64,000 nt of DNA. Source: an uncultured Prevotellaceae bacterium. Its GTDB lineage: Bacteria > Bacteroidota > Bacteroidia > Bacteroidales > Bacteroidaceae. A model generated the notes under the pieces. The model saw nothing but the letters and a program-made list of their open reading frames with translations. It was not told the DNA's origin and made no database searches. The DNA lies in the NCBI GenBank assembly GCA_902790625.1, contig CADASP010000015.1, positions 1 to 64,000 of the forward strand. Direction: 5' to 3'. The translations under genes and the position numbers were made by a program. Shown here in pieces: positions 8,124-15,639 of the stretch. Position 1 is the stretch's first letter. Each line of letters starts with the position of its first letter.

Positions 8124-8810
8124 TTATGAGTTTTTCTTGTCACGCAGTAATGCCTTCATACCTTGTATTGCTTTCTCCGTATAATCATTCTTGCGAACCG
8201 AGCACTCAAATTTCTCACCATATACTTTTATAACAAACGTATCGGTTTCAATTTTGAATTTCATTTTATTACCGTTCTTGTCTGTAGCTTCTATATCTTC
8301 TGTCTCAGATGTAATGGAGAAATTAGTGACATCCTTATAGAAATATTCTTCAGTTCTTTCCTTACGCCCGTCCTCGTCCATGAAAAATGTGTTTTGATAA
8401 ACAAAAAGTTGACTCTTACCGAAGAATATCCATGTCACTTGATATTTCGAAGAACGCCAAAGATCATCTTCACACTTTTTGCTAAGAGAGTCATTGTCAA
8501 ATCGATAGCCTTCAAAATGTATTGGGTCGGCATCTTTCACTTCATCTTCGTCAACTCCAAGTTTGCTCATCGCTTTTTGCTTAAAGTCATTAGAGTTAAG
8601 AAAATTGCTTAGCATTGCTTCGTACTCATCGTCTGTGATTGGCTTTTTACTCAGACATGAAGGTTCGTTACAGAAATAACGGATGACTGCTTGCTGGTCC
8701 TTATTACGGCCTTTGATGCGGTTTTTCACCCAAGGAGAATCATTGTAGTGGGACATCTTCCACCATACCCAGAGAGCCACGAGGGCGACTAAAATAATAA
8801 TTAATCCCAT
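8124..8810 (-). CDS. membrane-anchored protein of unknown function, first gene of SPFH operon
   Basis: A 228-residue protein with one N-terminal membrane segment (residues 2-18) followed by Trp/Lys-rich sequence and an Asp/Glu/Lys-rich body. The C-terminal part looks beta-rich (VTNFSITSETEDIEATDKNG…IETDTFVIKVYGEKFECSVRK), compatible with a small PH-like or beta-sandwich fold, which is a guess. It lies 15 bp upstream of the YidD-like gene and heads the operon. No family is recognised. AT content is higher than in the flanking genes. Confidence 0.8.
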   Translation of the reverse strand: MGLIIILVALVALWVWWKMSHYNDSPWVKNRIKGRNKDQQAVIRYFCNEPSCLSKKPITDDEYEAMLSNFLNSNDFKQKAMSKLGVDEDEVKDADPIHFEGYRFDNDSLSKKCEDDLWRSSKYQVTWIFFGKSQLFVYQNTFFMDEDGRKERTEEYFYKDVTNFSITSETEDIEATDKNGNKMKFKIETDTFVIKVYGEKFECSVRKNDYTEKAIQGMKALLRDKKNS

Positions 8811-8985
8811 AATTGTAGATAGGTTTTTAAATTTGTGCCTATAGACTTCCCGAAATTCGGCATTTTACTATTTTAGGATGTAGGAGCCTGTACTAAGTAC
8901 ACATCCATCTTCACATCAACAATACCATTGAACATGTTAATGAATGCAAAGGTTAGGGCATAAAGAATGGCGTGGCCACTCTTAT
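8811..8985. other. intergenic region before the SPFH operon
   Basis: No gene is seen. Inverted words GGATGT (from about 8876) and ACATCC (to about 8908) with inner GTAC/GTAC could fold, and a weak TAACCTTTG (near 8957-8948, minus) resembles a -7 box with one extra base. Either could serve the minus-strand operon starting at 8810, but no clear -33 element is present. Confidence 0.4.
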
Positions 8986-9164
8986 GCACTTACCTAAGGG
9001 GTAGAAGTCGGAAAATTGGAACCCCTGTCACAAATAAGAATGCAACCACGCCAAGGCGTGTGCATAGCTAATGCTTGTGACAGGTAGAGCCTCATTCTGG
9101 CTTTCCCTTTGCTTTTAATACGCTACTATTCCAAACAGATTTCCGACTTCTTTTCGGTAAGTGC
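8986..9164. ncRNA. 179-nt self-complementary element (structured RNA or MITE)
   Basis: The outer arms GCACTTACC (8986-8994) and GGTAAGTGC (9156-9164) match, followed inward by GAAGTCGGAA/TTCCGACTTC (9004-9013, 9141-9150) and TTGGAA/TTCCAA. A second stem CCTGTCACAA/TTGTGACAGG (9024-9033, 9075-9084) caps a third CACGCC/GGCGTG hairpin (9047-9060). About 44 nt are unpaired on one side (9085-9128). The long rod shape recalls 6S-like RNAs, but the bulge is asymmetric and no T run follows. On the minus strand a TACTTTTG box at 9217-9224 could drive it. A non-autonomous inverted-repeat element is the main alternative. Confidence 0.45.
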
Positions 9165-9216
9165 GATTAATAAGCTCATGCATCATTGAAACCGGATTTC
9201 TCCCCGATTCCATTTG

Positions 9217-9224
9217 CAAAAGTA
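9217..9224 (-). promoter_or_regulatory. -7 box facing the structured element
   Basis: TACTTTTG on the minus strand matches TAnnTTTG and would start a transcript about 45 nt before the folded element at 8986-9164. No -33 TTG is seen at the right distance. Confidence 0.4.
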
Positions 9225-9330
9225 CACATATTTTTTCTAACCGCCACATGTTTTGATGAAAATTTTCTGTAAATGATGTGATTTTAGTGGACAAGAGGTC
9301 ATGGTGGCTATGAATAGGATTACTTTTTCG

Positions 9331-9338
9331 TAATTTTG
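9331..9338 (+). promoter_or_regulatory. -7 box upstream of a possible small gene
   Basis: TAATTTTG matches TAnnTTTG and lies 68 bp before the ATG of the 44-codon frame at 9406. No -33 TTG is found at the right distance. Confidence 0.45.
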
Positions 9339-9405
9339 CGAGTACATTTAATCATATTAGCAAACAACGAACAATAGTATTCACTCAAAAAAAAGGATTA
9401 AGATC

Positions 9406-9540
9406 ATGGCAGACTTTGAAGAAATTTCATTTAGCTATCTTGGAATGATGTCGAAGATCCGCCAAGATGAGATGACATATATCTTTGCAGATGATTATCC
9501 GCAAAGAAGCAGAACCGACGCTTTCAGCATCGAAAAGTAA
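9406..9540 (+). CDS. possible small protein, 44 residues
   Basis: A short acidic frame (MADFEEISFSYLGMMSKIRQ…ends FSIEK) begins after an A-rich stretch with AAGGA, 68 bp downstream of a TAnnTTTG box. The amino acid composition is protein-like and it lies in an otherwise empty 870-bp gap. No family is recognised and no homologue could be checked, so it may be chance. Confidence 0.4.
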   Translation: MADFEEISFSYLGMMSKIRQDEMTYIFADDYPQRSRTDAFSIEK

Positions 9541-9681
9541 AAGACTATAGTTAAAGTGCTGAGAGTTTAGGGACTATAGTTTAATTGAAGGGCAAAAGTC
9601 GCCAACTCTCACCTCACGCCTGACCCCACGAAAATGCACATACAAGGCGAAAAGGGTCTGTGGCGAGTCAGTGGATACAGA

Positions 9682-10332
9682 TTAATCGTCAGGCTGTTTG
9701 ATGCTCTTGACATACTCTGATGGTGTGATGCCGTAGACTCGCTTGAAGGCGCGTGTGAAGTTCGACTTGTCGTCGAAGCCCAGCCGCATTCCGATGTCGG
9801 CAATGGTGGCATCAGGGTTCTCGCCAAGCAGCTGCCGCGCCTTGTCCATGCGCAGACGCATGACGTATGCCTGTGGGCGCTCATCGACCAAAGAAGAGAA
9901 CCGGCGGCGGAAGGCGCTCAGGCTCATGCACATCTCGGTGGCCAAAGCACCCACGTCGACATGGCCTTCGCCGATCTGGCGGCTGATGATGGTATTCACA
10001 TGGGCAAGGAAGGCAGCGTCTTCATCCATCGCAGCGCCCCCCAAGGCCCCCCCTTCAGCCCCCGAGGGAGAAGCGGGGGCGTTGGGTCTGAATGCTTTCT
10101 TCATTTTCTCATACTGCTCGCTGAGCTGCTCGAAGTCGGTGCTCAGCCCATTGAACTGGCTGACAAAGCGGCGCGTGCGACGATGCAGCAACCAGAAGAG
10201 CAGCGACACGGCAATGATGAGAACCACCACCAAGCCAATGACAATAATTAAATGCACACGAGCGCGCGAGAGGTTTGCCGAGTTCTGTGCCTTCAGGTCG
10301 TCCACCTCCATCTCGGCGCTCAGGCGCCCCAT
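9682..10332 (-). CDS. AraC-type DNA-binding half of a split TPR regulator
   Basis: A 216-residue frame with one membrane segment (about residues 27-48), a coiled stretch, and a C-terminal AraC/XylS double helix-turn-helix (about 125-210, SAFRRRFSSLVDERPQAYVMRLRM…IADIGMRLGFDDKSNFTRAFKRVYGITPSEY). It is in the same frame as the upstream TPR protein, separated only by one TAA at 10348-10350, and the bridging codons (EAAKT) read sensibly. Together they form the usual TPR-membrane-AraC regulator of Bacteroidales. A GC-rich palindrome insertion lies at about residues 85-97 (NAPASPSGAEGGALGGA). It may be translated by restart at this ATG, or the gene may be inactive. Confidence 0.85.
   Translation of the reverse strand: MGRLSAEMEVDDLKAQNSANLSRARVHLIIVIGLVVVLIIAVSLLFWLLHRRTRRFVSQFNGLSTDFEQLSEQYEKMKKAFRPNAPASPSGAEGGALGGAAMDEDAAFLAHVNTIISRQIGEGHVDVGALATEMCMSLSAFRRRFSSLVDERPQAYVMRLRMDKARQLLGENPDATIADIGMRLGFDDKSNFTRAFKRVYGITPSEYVKSIKQPDD
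10043..10080. repeat. GC-rich palindromic element inside the AraC gene
   Basis: A short C-run/G-run palindrome with the core CTTCAGCCCCCGAGGG matches the left half of the elements at 24457-24611 and 61729-61815. It encodes a Pro/Ser/Gly-rich linker in frame between the coiled region and the DNA-binding domain. Confidence 0.7.
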
Positions 10333-10347
10333 GGTCTTTGCCGCCTC

Positions 10348-11391
10348 TTAGCTGTAGAGGCTGTCCTTCAGGGCGGTATAGCGGAAAATGTGTTCCTGCG
10401 CCTTGTTGGGAAGACTGTCCTTCAGGGCGTTGTAGAGTCCCAGTTGCGAGTGCAGTTCGTTGTAGGGGTCGCCCATGGCCTCGAAGATCTGGGCAGCCTG
10501 GCTGAAGTAGGCGATGGCTTTGTCGTTCTGCTCCTTGTGTATCTGCAGTTCGCCCATCTTGTTGTAGGCAATGGCCAGCGAGTGGTAGTTGCCCGACTGT
10601 TGCAACACGGGGATGGCGGCATTGAGGCACTCTTCTGCCTGGTCGTAGTGGCCGTATGCCACGAGGGCGGCAGCCATGAGCGACTGCCTCATGGCCACAC
10701 GGTCGGGCAAATTGAGTCGCTGGTCGATGTCTAAAGCTTTGCGGGCATAGTCGAGGGCCAGCTGCTGATTGTCGAGGGCGTGATACACCTCGGAGGCCAT
10801 GCCATAGAGGGTGGCGAGGCGCAGCTCGTTGGCCGCCCGACGACAGTAGTCGATGCCCTGCAACACATACTGCTCGGCCTCCTGCGGCATGTTGGCCCCC
10901 AGATAGATGGCAGCCAGCGTGTTCAAGCTCGATGATATATTGTCGGGATTGCCGCTGCGAAGGTCCAGCTCGTAACACTCCTTGGCATAGTGGGCAGCCT
11001 CCTTGGGGTCGCCCTTGCGCAGGAAGGCGATGGAGAGCACGTTCAGGCAGTCGGCCTCCATCTGGCGGTTGTGGCCAGCGCGGCAGAGGGGCAGCGACCG
11101 TTGCCCGTAGCCAATGGCACGGTCGTAGTGCTGCTGGGCATAGCAGTACTCGGCGGCCCAATAGAACACTTGCTGCCGCAGGGTGTCGGGGTGGGTGTTG
11201 GCAGGGAAATGGAGGCGCTCGTCGGTGAGCTGCTCGCTGTAGAGCTGGTCGAAGAACAGGTTGGCCACGGCTGCTGCGGGCTTCTCCTCAAACACAGTGA
11301 GCAGCGAATCCACATCAGCCGCCGGCCTCGCCCAAATGGGGGAGGAGGCTCCTACGAGAAGGAAAAACAGCGGGATGAGCAGCCGATTCAA
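10348..11391 (-). CDS. secreted/periplasmic TPR half of a split AraC-type regulator
   Basis: A 347-residue protein with a signal peptide (MNRLLIPLFFLLVGASSPIWA) and about seven tetratricopeptide repeats (for example EQNDKAIAYFSQAAQIFEAMGD). Its last residues YTALKDSLYS are followed in the same frame by TAA, EAAKT and the membrane/AraC part. In the family such proteins sense a periplasmic signal through the TPR domain and act on DNA through the AraC domain in one chain of about 570 residues. The stop is read as a nonsense mutation, a sequencing error, or less likely a true two-gene split. Confidence 0.85.
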   Translation of the reverse strand: MNRLLIPLFFLLVGASSPIWARPAADVDSLLTVFEEKPAAAVANLFFDQLYSEQLTDERLHFPANTHPDTLRQQVFYWAAEYCYAQQHYDRAIGYGQRSLPLCRAGHNRQMEADCLNVLSIAFLRKGDPKEAAHYAKECYELDLRSGNPDNISSSLNTLAAIYLGANMPQEAEQYVLQGIDYCRRAANELRLATLYGMASEVYHALDNQQLALDYARKALDIDQRLNLPDRVAMRQSLMAAALVAYGHYDQAEECLNAAIPVLQQSGNYHSLAIAYNKMGELQIHKEQNDKAIAYFSQAAQIFEAMGDPYNELHSQLGLYNALKDSLPNKAQEHIFRYTALKDSLYS

Positions 11392-11403
11392 TTCTTTATT
11401 CTT

Positions 11404-12531
11404 CTACAGTTGTGGGTATTGTGGATGGTGCATCTCCTTCACGGCCATGCACTCCATCTCTACGAGCCAGCCGGAGCGGCATACGGGGGCGCCTACGATG
11501 ACGAGGGGCTTTTCGGCGAAGCGCTCTTCGTAGAGTCGGCGCACGGCGAGGTGGTCGGAGGGGTCGCGCAGATAGACAATCATGTGGGCCACGTCGTCGT
11601 AGGTGCATCCGGCCTCGGCGAGCAGGGCCTCCACGTTATCCCACATGCGGCGCGTCTGCAGCTCCACATCCTTCGGGTGCACTATCTGCCCCTTGTTGTC
11701 GATGCTGGCCGTGCCGCTGATGATGGTGTGGCGGCGGTCGCCATAGTCGATATAGGTGCCTCGCTCGAACGACACGCCGTAGTCGCTGGTGCGGTTCAGG
11801 TGGGTGGAGGCGTAGAGATAGTGTATCTGCTGCTGCTGCAGCCCGGCCACGGCATAGTTGTCCATCTGGGTGAGCACGCAGGGGTCTTGTGCGCGGCCGC
11901 CGATACCTGTGGAGGCGATGAAGTGCGTGTCGTGCGTCAGCCCCTGGGTGAAGAACACCTGGTTGCGGGCGCGCACCACACCGCCATAGTTCAGGTCGAT
12001 GTCGCTGACGAAGAGCCACGTGCGCAGGCAGTTGTCCTTGAGCTTGCACCCCTCCTGAGCCAGCTGCATGACGTATTCGTTGAAGAGCAGACGCGTCTGG
12101 TACTCTGAGTTGGCGGCCAAGTTGTGTGCGGAGCCGTTCCACAGATGGCGGTAGGCACCGTGGCTCACCTCGTAGAGCCCGCCGGCGGTGAGCCGGGTGC
12201 TCACACCCGTCATCATATAGGCCCAGAGCGCCACCTTCGTGCCGTCGAGGGGTGGCTGCTGGATGATGCTCTTGGCGCAGTCGCTGGTGTCGGCGGCCAG
12301 GATGTCGTCGGCCTGGTTGGCGGCGTCGCTGAGGAAATAGCGTTTGAAGACGGCCACGGCCCCGGTAGAGGCGACAACAAGCTGCCAAGCGTCGAACAAG
12401 GCGTCGAGCTGCTGCTGGAAGGTGAGAAGGGGGTCGGCGATGCGCAGCATGGCATGATACTCGCCCACCCCACCCTTTTCGAATCTGAAAATCTTTGTTT
12501 CTACATTCTTGTAGCTGTAGGTATCGTTCAT
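11404..12531 (-). CDS. Rid-family (YjgF/chorismatase-like) protein
   Basis: A 375-residue protein starting MNDTYSYKN. A longer frame upstream runs through the promoter and is not used. The C-terminal 120 residues (about 250-370) show the Rid/YjgF pattern: GTASIDNKGQIVHPKDVELQTRRMW, then LLAEAGCTYDDVAHMIVYLRD and RLYEERF. The N-terminal part resembles the extra domain of FkbO/Hyg5-type chorismatases. Such proteins may act on chorismate-like or enamine substrates, but the reaction here is unknown. It has a full promoter 25-57 bp upstream and reads in the same direction as the TPR regulator, which starts 12 bp after its stop. Confidence 0.75.
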   Translation of the reverse strand: MNDTYSYKNVETKIFRFEKGGVGEYHAMLRIADPLLTFQQQLDALFDAWQLVVASTGAVAVFKRYFLSDAANQADDILAADTSDCAKSIIQQPPLDGTKVALWAYMMTGVSTRLTAGGLYEVSHGAYRHLWNGSAHNLAANSEYQTRLLFNEYVMQLAQEGCKLKDNCLRTWLFVSDIDLNYGGVVRARNQVFFTQGLTHDTHFIASTGIGGRAQDPCVLTQMDNYAVAGLQQQQIHYLYASTHLNRTSDYGVSFERGTYIDYGDRRHTIISGTASIDNKGQIVHPKDVELQTRRMWDNVEALLAEAGCTYDDVAHMIVYLRDPSDHLAVRRLYEERFAEKPLVIVGAPVCRSGWLVEMECMAVKEMHHPQYPQL

Positions 12532-12556
12532 CGTCGTTGTTTTTCGAATTTGCATG

Positions 12557-12588
12557 CAAAGGTACGAATAAGCGAGCGAAAAGCAAAA
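12557..12588 (-). promoter_or_regulatory. promoter of the Rid-family gene
   Basis: On the minus strand TTTTG (12588-12584), a 19-bp spacer and TACCTTTG (12564-12557) fit the Bacteroidota consensus, 25 bp before the ATG at 12531. The spacer sequence is identical to that of the ilvB promoter at 37944-37974. Confidence 0.85.
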
Positions 12589-12737
12589 GAAAATCAAAAT
12601 TTTCTTTTTGCTTTTCCGAGTGACGAATTTTGCAGGGCCCAAAATGAAGTCCCGAATAACAAAATTTGTTATATGGAAGCGAAAGTACCTTCGGCGAAGC
12701 CAAAGGAGAGAATAAGCGAGCGAAAAGCAAAAGAAAA
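12557..12737 (-). repeat. promoter-bearing dispersed repeat, copy 1
   Basis: Two identical 28-bp units (12566-12593 and 12710-12737) flank a core shared with 37852-37974: the core pieces at about 12670-12709 and 12600-12620 match with one or two changes. This copy has about 57 extra bases in the middle. The unit next to the gene carries the intact -33/-7 pair; the far unit has a degenerate -7. Confidence 0.8.
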
Positions 12738-12743
12738 CAGAAT

Positions 12744-12870
12744 GAGTTAGGAGTTAGGAGTTAGGAGTTGTTTCGAGTTAGGAGTTACGAGTTAGGAGTT
12801 AGGAGTTACCCTCACTCGAAAGAACTATGAATTCGAAGTTCCCGCCTCGAAACAACTCCTAACTCCTAAC
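12744..12870. repeat. TTAGGAG heptamer array with inverted copy
   Basis: Several copies of the 7-bp unit TTAGGAG run from 12744 to 12808. Positions 12847-12870 are the inverse of about 12754-12777, so a long hairpin could form. The inverted copy supplies the last codons and the TAG stop of the DUF3109 gene. Confidence 0.85.
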
Positions 12871-13479
12871 TCTAAGGGCGTTTGCCACCTCGCACAGTTC
12901 GTCATACCACTCCTGGCCGAAGCGGCGCACAAGAGGCTCGCGCAGGAACCGATAGAGGGGCAGGTGGAGCTGACTCCCCTTGCGACGTGCGCAGTCGCAG
13001 ATGACCCATCGATGGTAGTTCAACCCCACGCTACCATCGCGGAACGTCTTCTCGCGAATGGGATAGAGGGCACAGCTCATCGGCTTGCAGAAGGTGGTAA
13101 GACCTTGGCGATGAACCTTCTCCAAGGCGCAGAGGCAGCACTGGGGGGCGGTGGTGCCATCGGTCAGCGACAGGTCGTCGTAGCAAGTGAAGACGCAGTC
13201 CTTGCCCCCCACGATACTGGTGACAAGGTCGCCGTCGCGGTCGGTATAAGCCACGCCCTGACGGTCGATGACCGCCTGAGCCGAGGCATGAAGCAATGGC
13301 CACACGGCATCGAGGCTCTGCTCGATGTCCATTATCTCGTGGAGCTGCACCGGGGCACCAGCATCGCCCTCTACGCAGCAGGCACCATGGCACACAGCGA
13401 GGTCGCAGCAAAACTCCTCGGTGAGAATATCGGAAGACAAGAGTACGTTGCCAACCTGAATGATGGGGGGAATGGGCAT
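12859..13479 (-). CDS. DUF3109 family cysteine-rich protein
   Basis: A 206-residue protein with the cysteine pattern of DUF3109 (YkgJ-like): CCDLAVCHGACC near residues 24-35, CCLCALEKVH near 118-127 and CKPMSCALYPI near 136-146, plus CDCAR near 165. These probably bind a metal or Fe-S cluster, though no reaction is known. No signal peptide is seen. The final residues RVRS and the stop are encoded by the neighbouring heptamer repeat. It lies downstream of queA, separated by another heptamer array. Confidence 0.85.
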   Translation of the reverse strand: MPIPPIIQVGNVLLSSDILTEEFCCDLAVCHGACCVEGDAGAPVQLHEIMDIEQSLDAVWPLLHASAQAVIDRQGVAYTDRDGDLVTSIVGGKDCVFTCYDDLSLTDGTTAPQCCLCALEKVHRQGLTTFCKPMSCALYPIREKTFRDGSVGLNYHRWVICDCARRKGSQLHLPLYRFLREPLVRRFGQEWYDELCEVANALRVRS

Positions 13480-13495
13480 GGGTAGTATACTAAGT

Positions 13496-13561
13496 GGAGT
13501 TAGGAGGTGTTTCGAGTTAGGAGTTAGGAGTTAGGAGTTAGGAGTTAGGAGTTAGGAGTTA
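13496..13561. repeat. TTAGGAG heptamer array after queA
   Basis: At least seven copies of the heptamer TTAGGAG, one variant with GTGTTTCGAG between. On the minus strand the array begins exactly at the TAA stop of queA and ends before the ATG of the DUF3109 gene. Confidence 0.9.
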
Positions 13562-14797
13562 CGGGATGAGCAACGAGCTGTCGCCATAGCTGAGGAATCG
13601 GTAGCCGGAGGAGAGGGCGTGGTCGTAGATGGATCGCCAGCTGCCGTGAGTGAAGGCGCTGACAAGCAGCAGCAACGTGGACTGTGGCTGGTGGAAATTG
13701 GTGATGAGGCGACACACAATCTTGAACTCGTAGCCTGGGGCAATGATGATCTGCGTCGACGAGTGGAGGGCGGGCAGCTGATGGGCATCGAGCCAGTGCA
13801 GCAATGCCTCGATGGCATCGCAAACCTGCTGGCGGCTGGGGGTCATCGTGGCAGCGGGCAGGTCGTAGGGTTCCCACTGCGCCACGTGCAGCTGCTCCTC
13901 GGCAAGGTCGGGACGGGCCATCACCTTCAGGCCCATATAGTAGAGGCTCTCTAAGGTGCGCACGCTGGTGGTGCCCACGGCAGTGGCCTGACACTGGTGG
14001 TTGAGCAACTTTTGCAGGGTCTGTCTGCCGACGCTGATGTGCTCGGTGTGCATGGCGTGGCCTTCCATGTGGGCGCTCTTCACCGGCTTGAAGGTGCCCG
14101 CCCCCACATGCAGGGTAAGCTCTTCGCGGTCGATGCCACAGGCATCAAGCTCGCTGAGCACCTGAGGCGTGAAATGAAGACCAGCGGTAGGGGCCGCCAC
14201 ACTGCCTTTCACCTTGGAGTAGACGGTCTGATAGGTGGTGAGGTCGCTCTGCTGCGTCTCGCGGTTCAGATAGGGAGGGATGGGCAGCTGACCAGCCGCC
14301 TCAAGGATGGAGGCGAAGGAAGAAGCTTCCAAAGCCCCACCCCACTCGAAGTTGACGACATGGCTGGTGCCCACCATCGAGCCACGGGTGGCTCTGATGG
14401 TTATGGGGCGGCCGTCAATGGTGATGTCGCGCGAGAGCACTCCCTCCTTCCACTTCTTCAGATTGCCTACCAAGCAGAGCCAAGAACAGCGGCCACGCGA
14501 CTGAAACATCTGCTCATAGTCGGCTGGCTCGTAGGGCTCAAGCAGGAACACCTCGATGAGTGCTCCCGTAGACTTATGGAAGAGCATGCGGGCACGGATG
14601 ACTTTGGTGTTGTTGAACACCATGAGCGACCCCGCAGGCAGATACTGGGCCAGGTGGTAGAAATAATCATCGGTGATGGTGCCACCACGGCTGACGAGCA
14701 GACGGGAGTGGTCGCGTGGGGAAACGGGGAAACGGGCGATGCGCTCGTCGGGCAAATCGTAATGGTAGTCGCTGATGCTGATTTGCTTGGTGTCCAT
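13559..14797 (-). CDS. queA: S-adenosylmethionine:tRNA ribosyltransferase-isomerase
   Basis: A 412-residue cytoplasmic enzyme that transfers and isomerises the ribosyl part of SAM onto preQ1 in tRNA, giving epoxyqueuosine. Family motifs are clear: YDLPDERIARFPVSPRDHSRLL at the start, FNNTKVIRARM near residues 70-80, GSVAAPTAGLHFT near 218-230, LHVGAGTFKPV, and a C-terminal NFHQPQSTLLLLVSAF. The start at MDTKQIS is preferred because upstream codons overlap the preceding gene region. It lies 22 bp after the PAP2 gene, with which it is probably co-transcribed. Confidence 0.96.
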   Translation of the reverse strand: MDTKQISISDYHYDLPDERIARFPVSPRDHSRLLVSRGGTITDDYFYHLAQYLPAGSLMVFNNTKVIRARMLFHKSTGALIEVFLLEPYEPADYEQMFQSRGRCSWLCLVGNLKKWKEGVLSRDITIDGRPITIRATRGSMVGTSHVVNFEWGGALEASSFASILEAAGQLPIPPYLNRETQQSDLTTYQTVYSKVKGSVAAPTAGLHFTPQVLSELDACGIDREELTLHVGAGTFKPVKSAHMEGHAMHTEHISVGRQTLQKLLNHQCQATAVGTTSVRTLESLYYMGLKVMARPDLAEEQLHVAQWEPYDLPAATMTPSRQQVCDAIEALLHWLDAHQLPALHSSTQIIIAPGYEFKIVCRLITNFHQPQSTLLLLVSAFTHGSWRSIYDHALSSGYRFLSYGDSSLLIP

Positions 14798-14819
14798 GAT
14801 AGAAAGATGAGATGTAGAG

Positions 14820-15518
14820 CTATGCAAAAAGATAGATGGAGACAGTGGCCCGCAGGATGGCGTAGACCAAAGTATAGGCCATGACGGCTACCACCACGTC
14901 GATCTGCTGGTATTGATAGCCGGTGCTGGTGTAGTGGGAAGAGACGAAATTGCTGGCTACGTCGGCCGTCTTCAGCAGTTTGCCATAGACGAACCACATG
15001 GCTGTGCCTACGATGCCGCCCCAAAGCAAACCGGCCAGGATGTCGCCGGGATAGTGCACGCCGAGGTAGAGGCGAGTCCAGCAGTTCACCAGCGACCACG
15101 TCACCATGGCCACCGTCATCAGACGACTGCGGATGAGCAATGCAAAGAAGACTGCCAAGCTGAACGTATTGGCGGCATGAGCGGAGAAGAAGCCGAAGCG
15201 GCCACCACGATAGCCATTGACAATGTCGACAAAGATGCCTATTTCAGGGTCGCGGGCAGGGCGCCAACGTGCCACCAAGGGTTTCACCACCATGTCGTCG
15301 AGGCTGCCGGCCAACAATACGCACAGCAAGGCACACCCCACGGTGAACAGCACCTTGCGGGCGTTGTCGCTATTCTTGATGACAAGATAGAGCAAAGCCA
15401 CGTAAAGGGGTATCCACGTGGTGGCGGTGGTGAGGGTCTTCACCAGCGAGTCGAGGAAAAGCGACTGGCTGCCGTTGAGTGCGAGCAACCATTGCTTGTC
15501 GAGAGCTATCCAGTCCAT
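14820..15518 (-). CDS. PAP2-type membrane phosphatase
   Basis: A 232-residue membrane protein with about six hydrophobic segments and the three PAP2 signatures: KPLVARWRP (about residues 78-86), SAHAANTF (about 112-119, in place of the usual PSGH) and RLYLGVHYPGDI (about 148-159). It should hydrolyse lipid phosphates such as undecaprenyl pyrophosphate or lipid A phosphates at the outer side of the inner membrane. It precedes queA. Substrate is not predictable from sequence. Confidence 0.9.
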   Translation of the reverse strand: MDWIALDKQWLLALNGSQSLFLDSLVKTLTTATTWIPLYVALLYLVIKNSDNARKVLFTVGCALLCVLLAGSLDDMVVKPLVARWRPARDPEIGIFVDIVNGYRGGRFGFFSAHAANTFSLAVFFALLIRSRLMTVAMVTWSLVNCWTRLYLGVHYPGDILAGLLWGGIVGTAMWFVYGKLLKTADVASNFVSSHYTSTGYQYQQIDVVVAVMAYTLVYAILRATVSIYLFA

Positions 15519-15536
15519 GTTTTTGACTTTAGATTT

Positions 15537-15588
15537 TGACTGTAGACTGTAGACTGTAGACTGTAGACTGTAGACTATAGACTGTAGA
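15537..15588. repeat. GACTGTA heptamer array
   Basis: About seven copies of a 7-bp unit GACTGTA, one changed to GACTATA, lie between the PAP2 gene and the bat operon end. No gene is present in 15519-15639. The unit differs from the TTAGGAG arrays but has the same length. Confidence 0.9.
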
Positions 15589-15639
15589 GGTCAAACTGTT
15601 ATACAAATAAATTGGATACTTAGGATGTGGGGGCTTCAC

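Larger units (their letters stand above)
12532..12858. other. intergenic region: promoter repeat and heptamer repeats
   Basis: No gene is present. The left part is a promoter-bearing repeat (12557-12737) and the right part is a run of TTAGGAG heptamers (12744-12808) with an inverted copy at 12847-12870. Confidence 0.8.

Noticed and set aside
5253..8810. SPFH operon as a phage or prophage module
   Set aside because: Although the SPFH protein resembles the so-called virion core family, no integrase, capsid, tail or lysis genes are near.
8986..9164. tmRNA, SRP RNA or RNase P RNA
   Set aside because: The hallmark sequences of these RNAs (tRNA-like ends, GGAAG tetraloop region, P4 core) are not present.
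12744..13561. Heptamer arrays as a CRISPR
   Set aside because: Units are 7 bp with no spacers and no cas genes are present.
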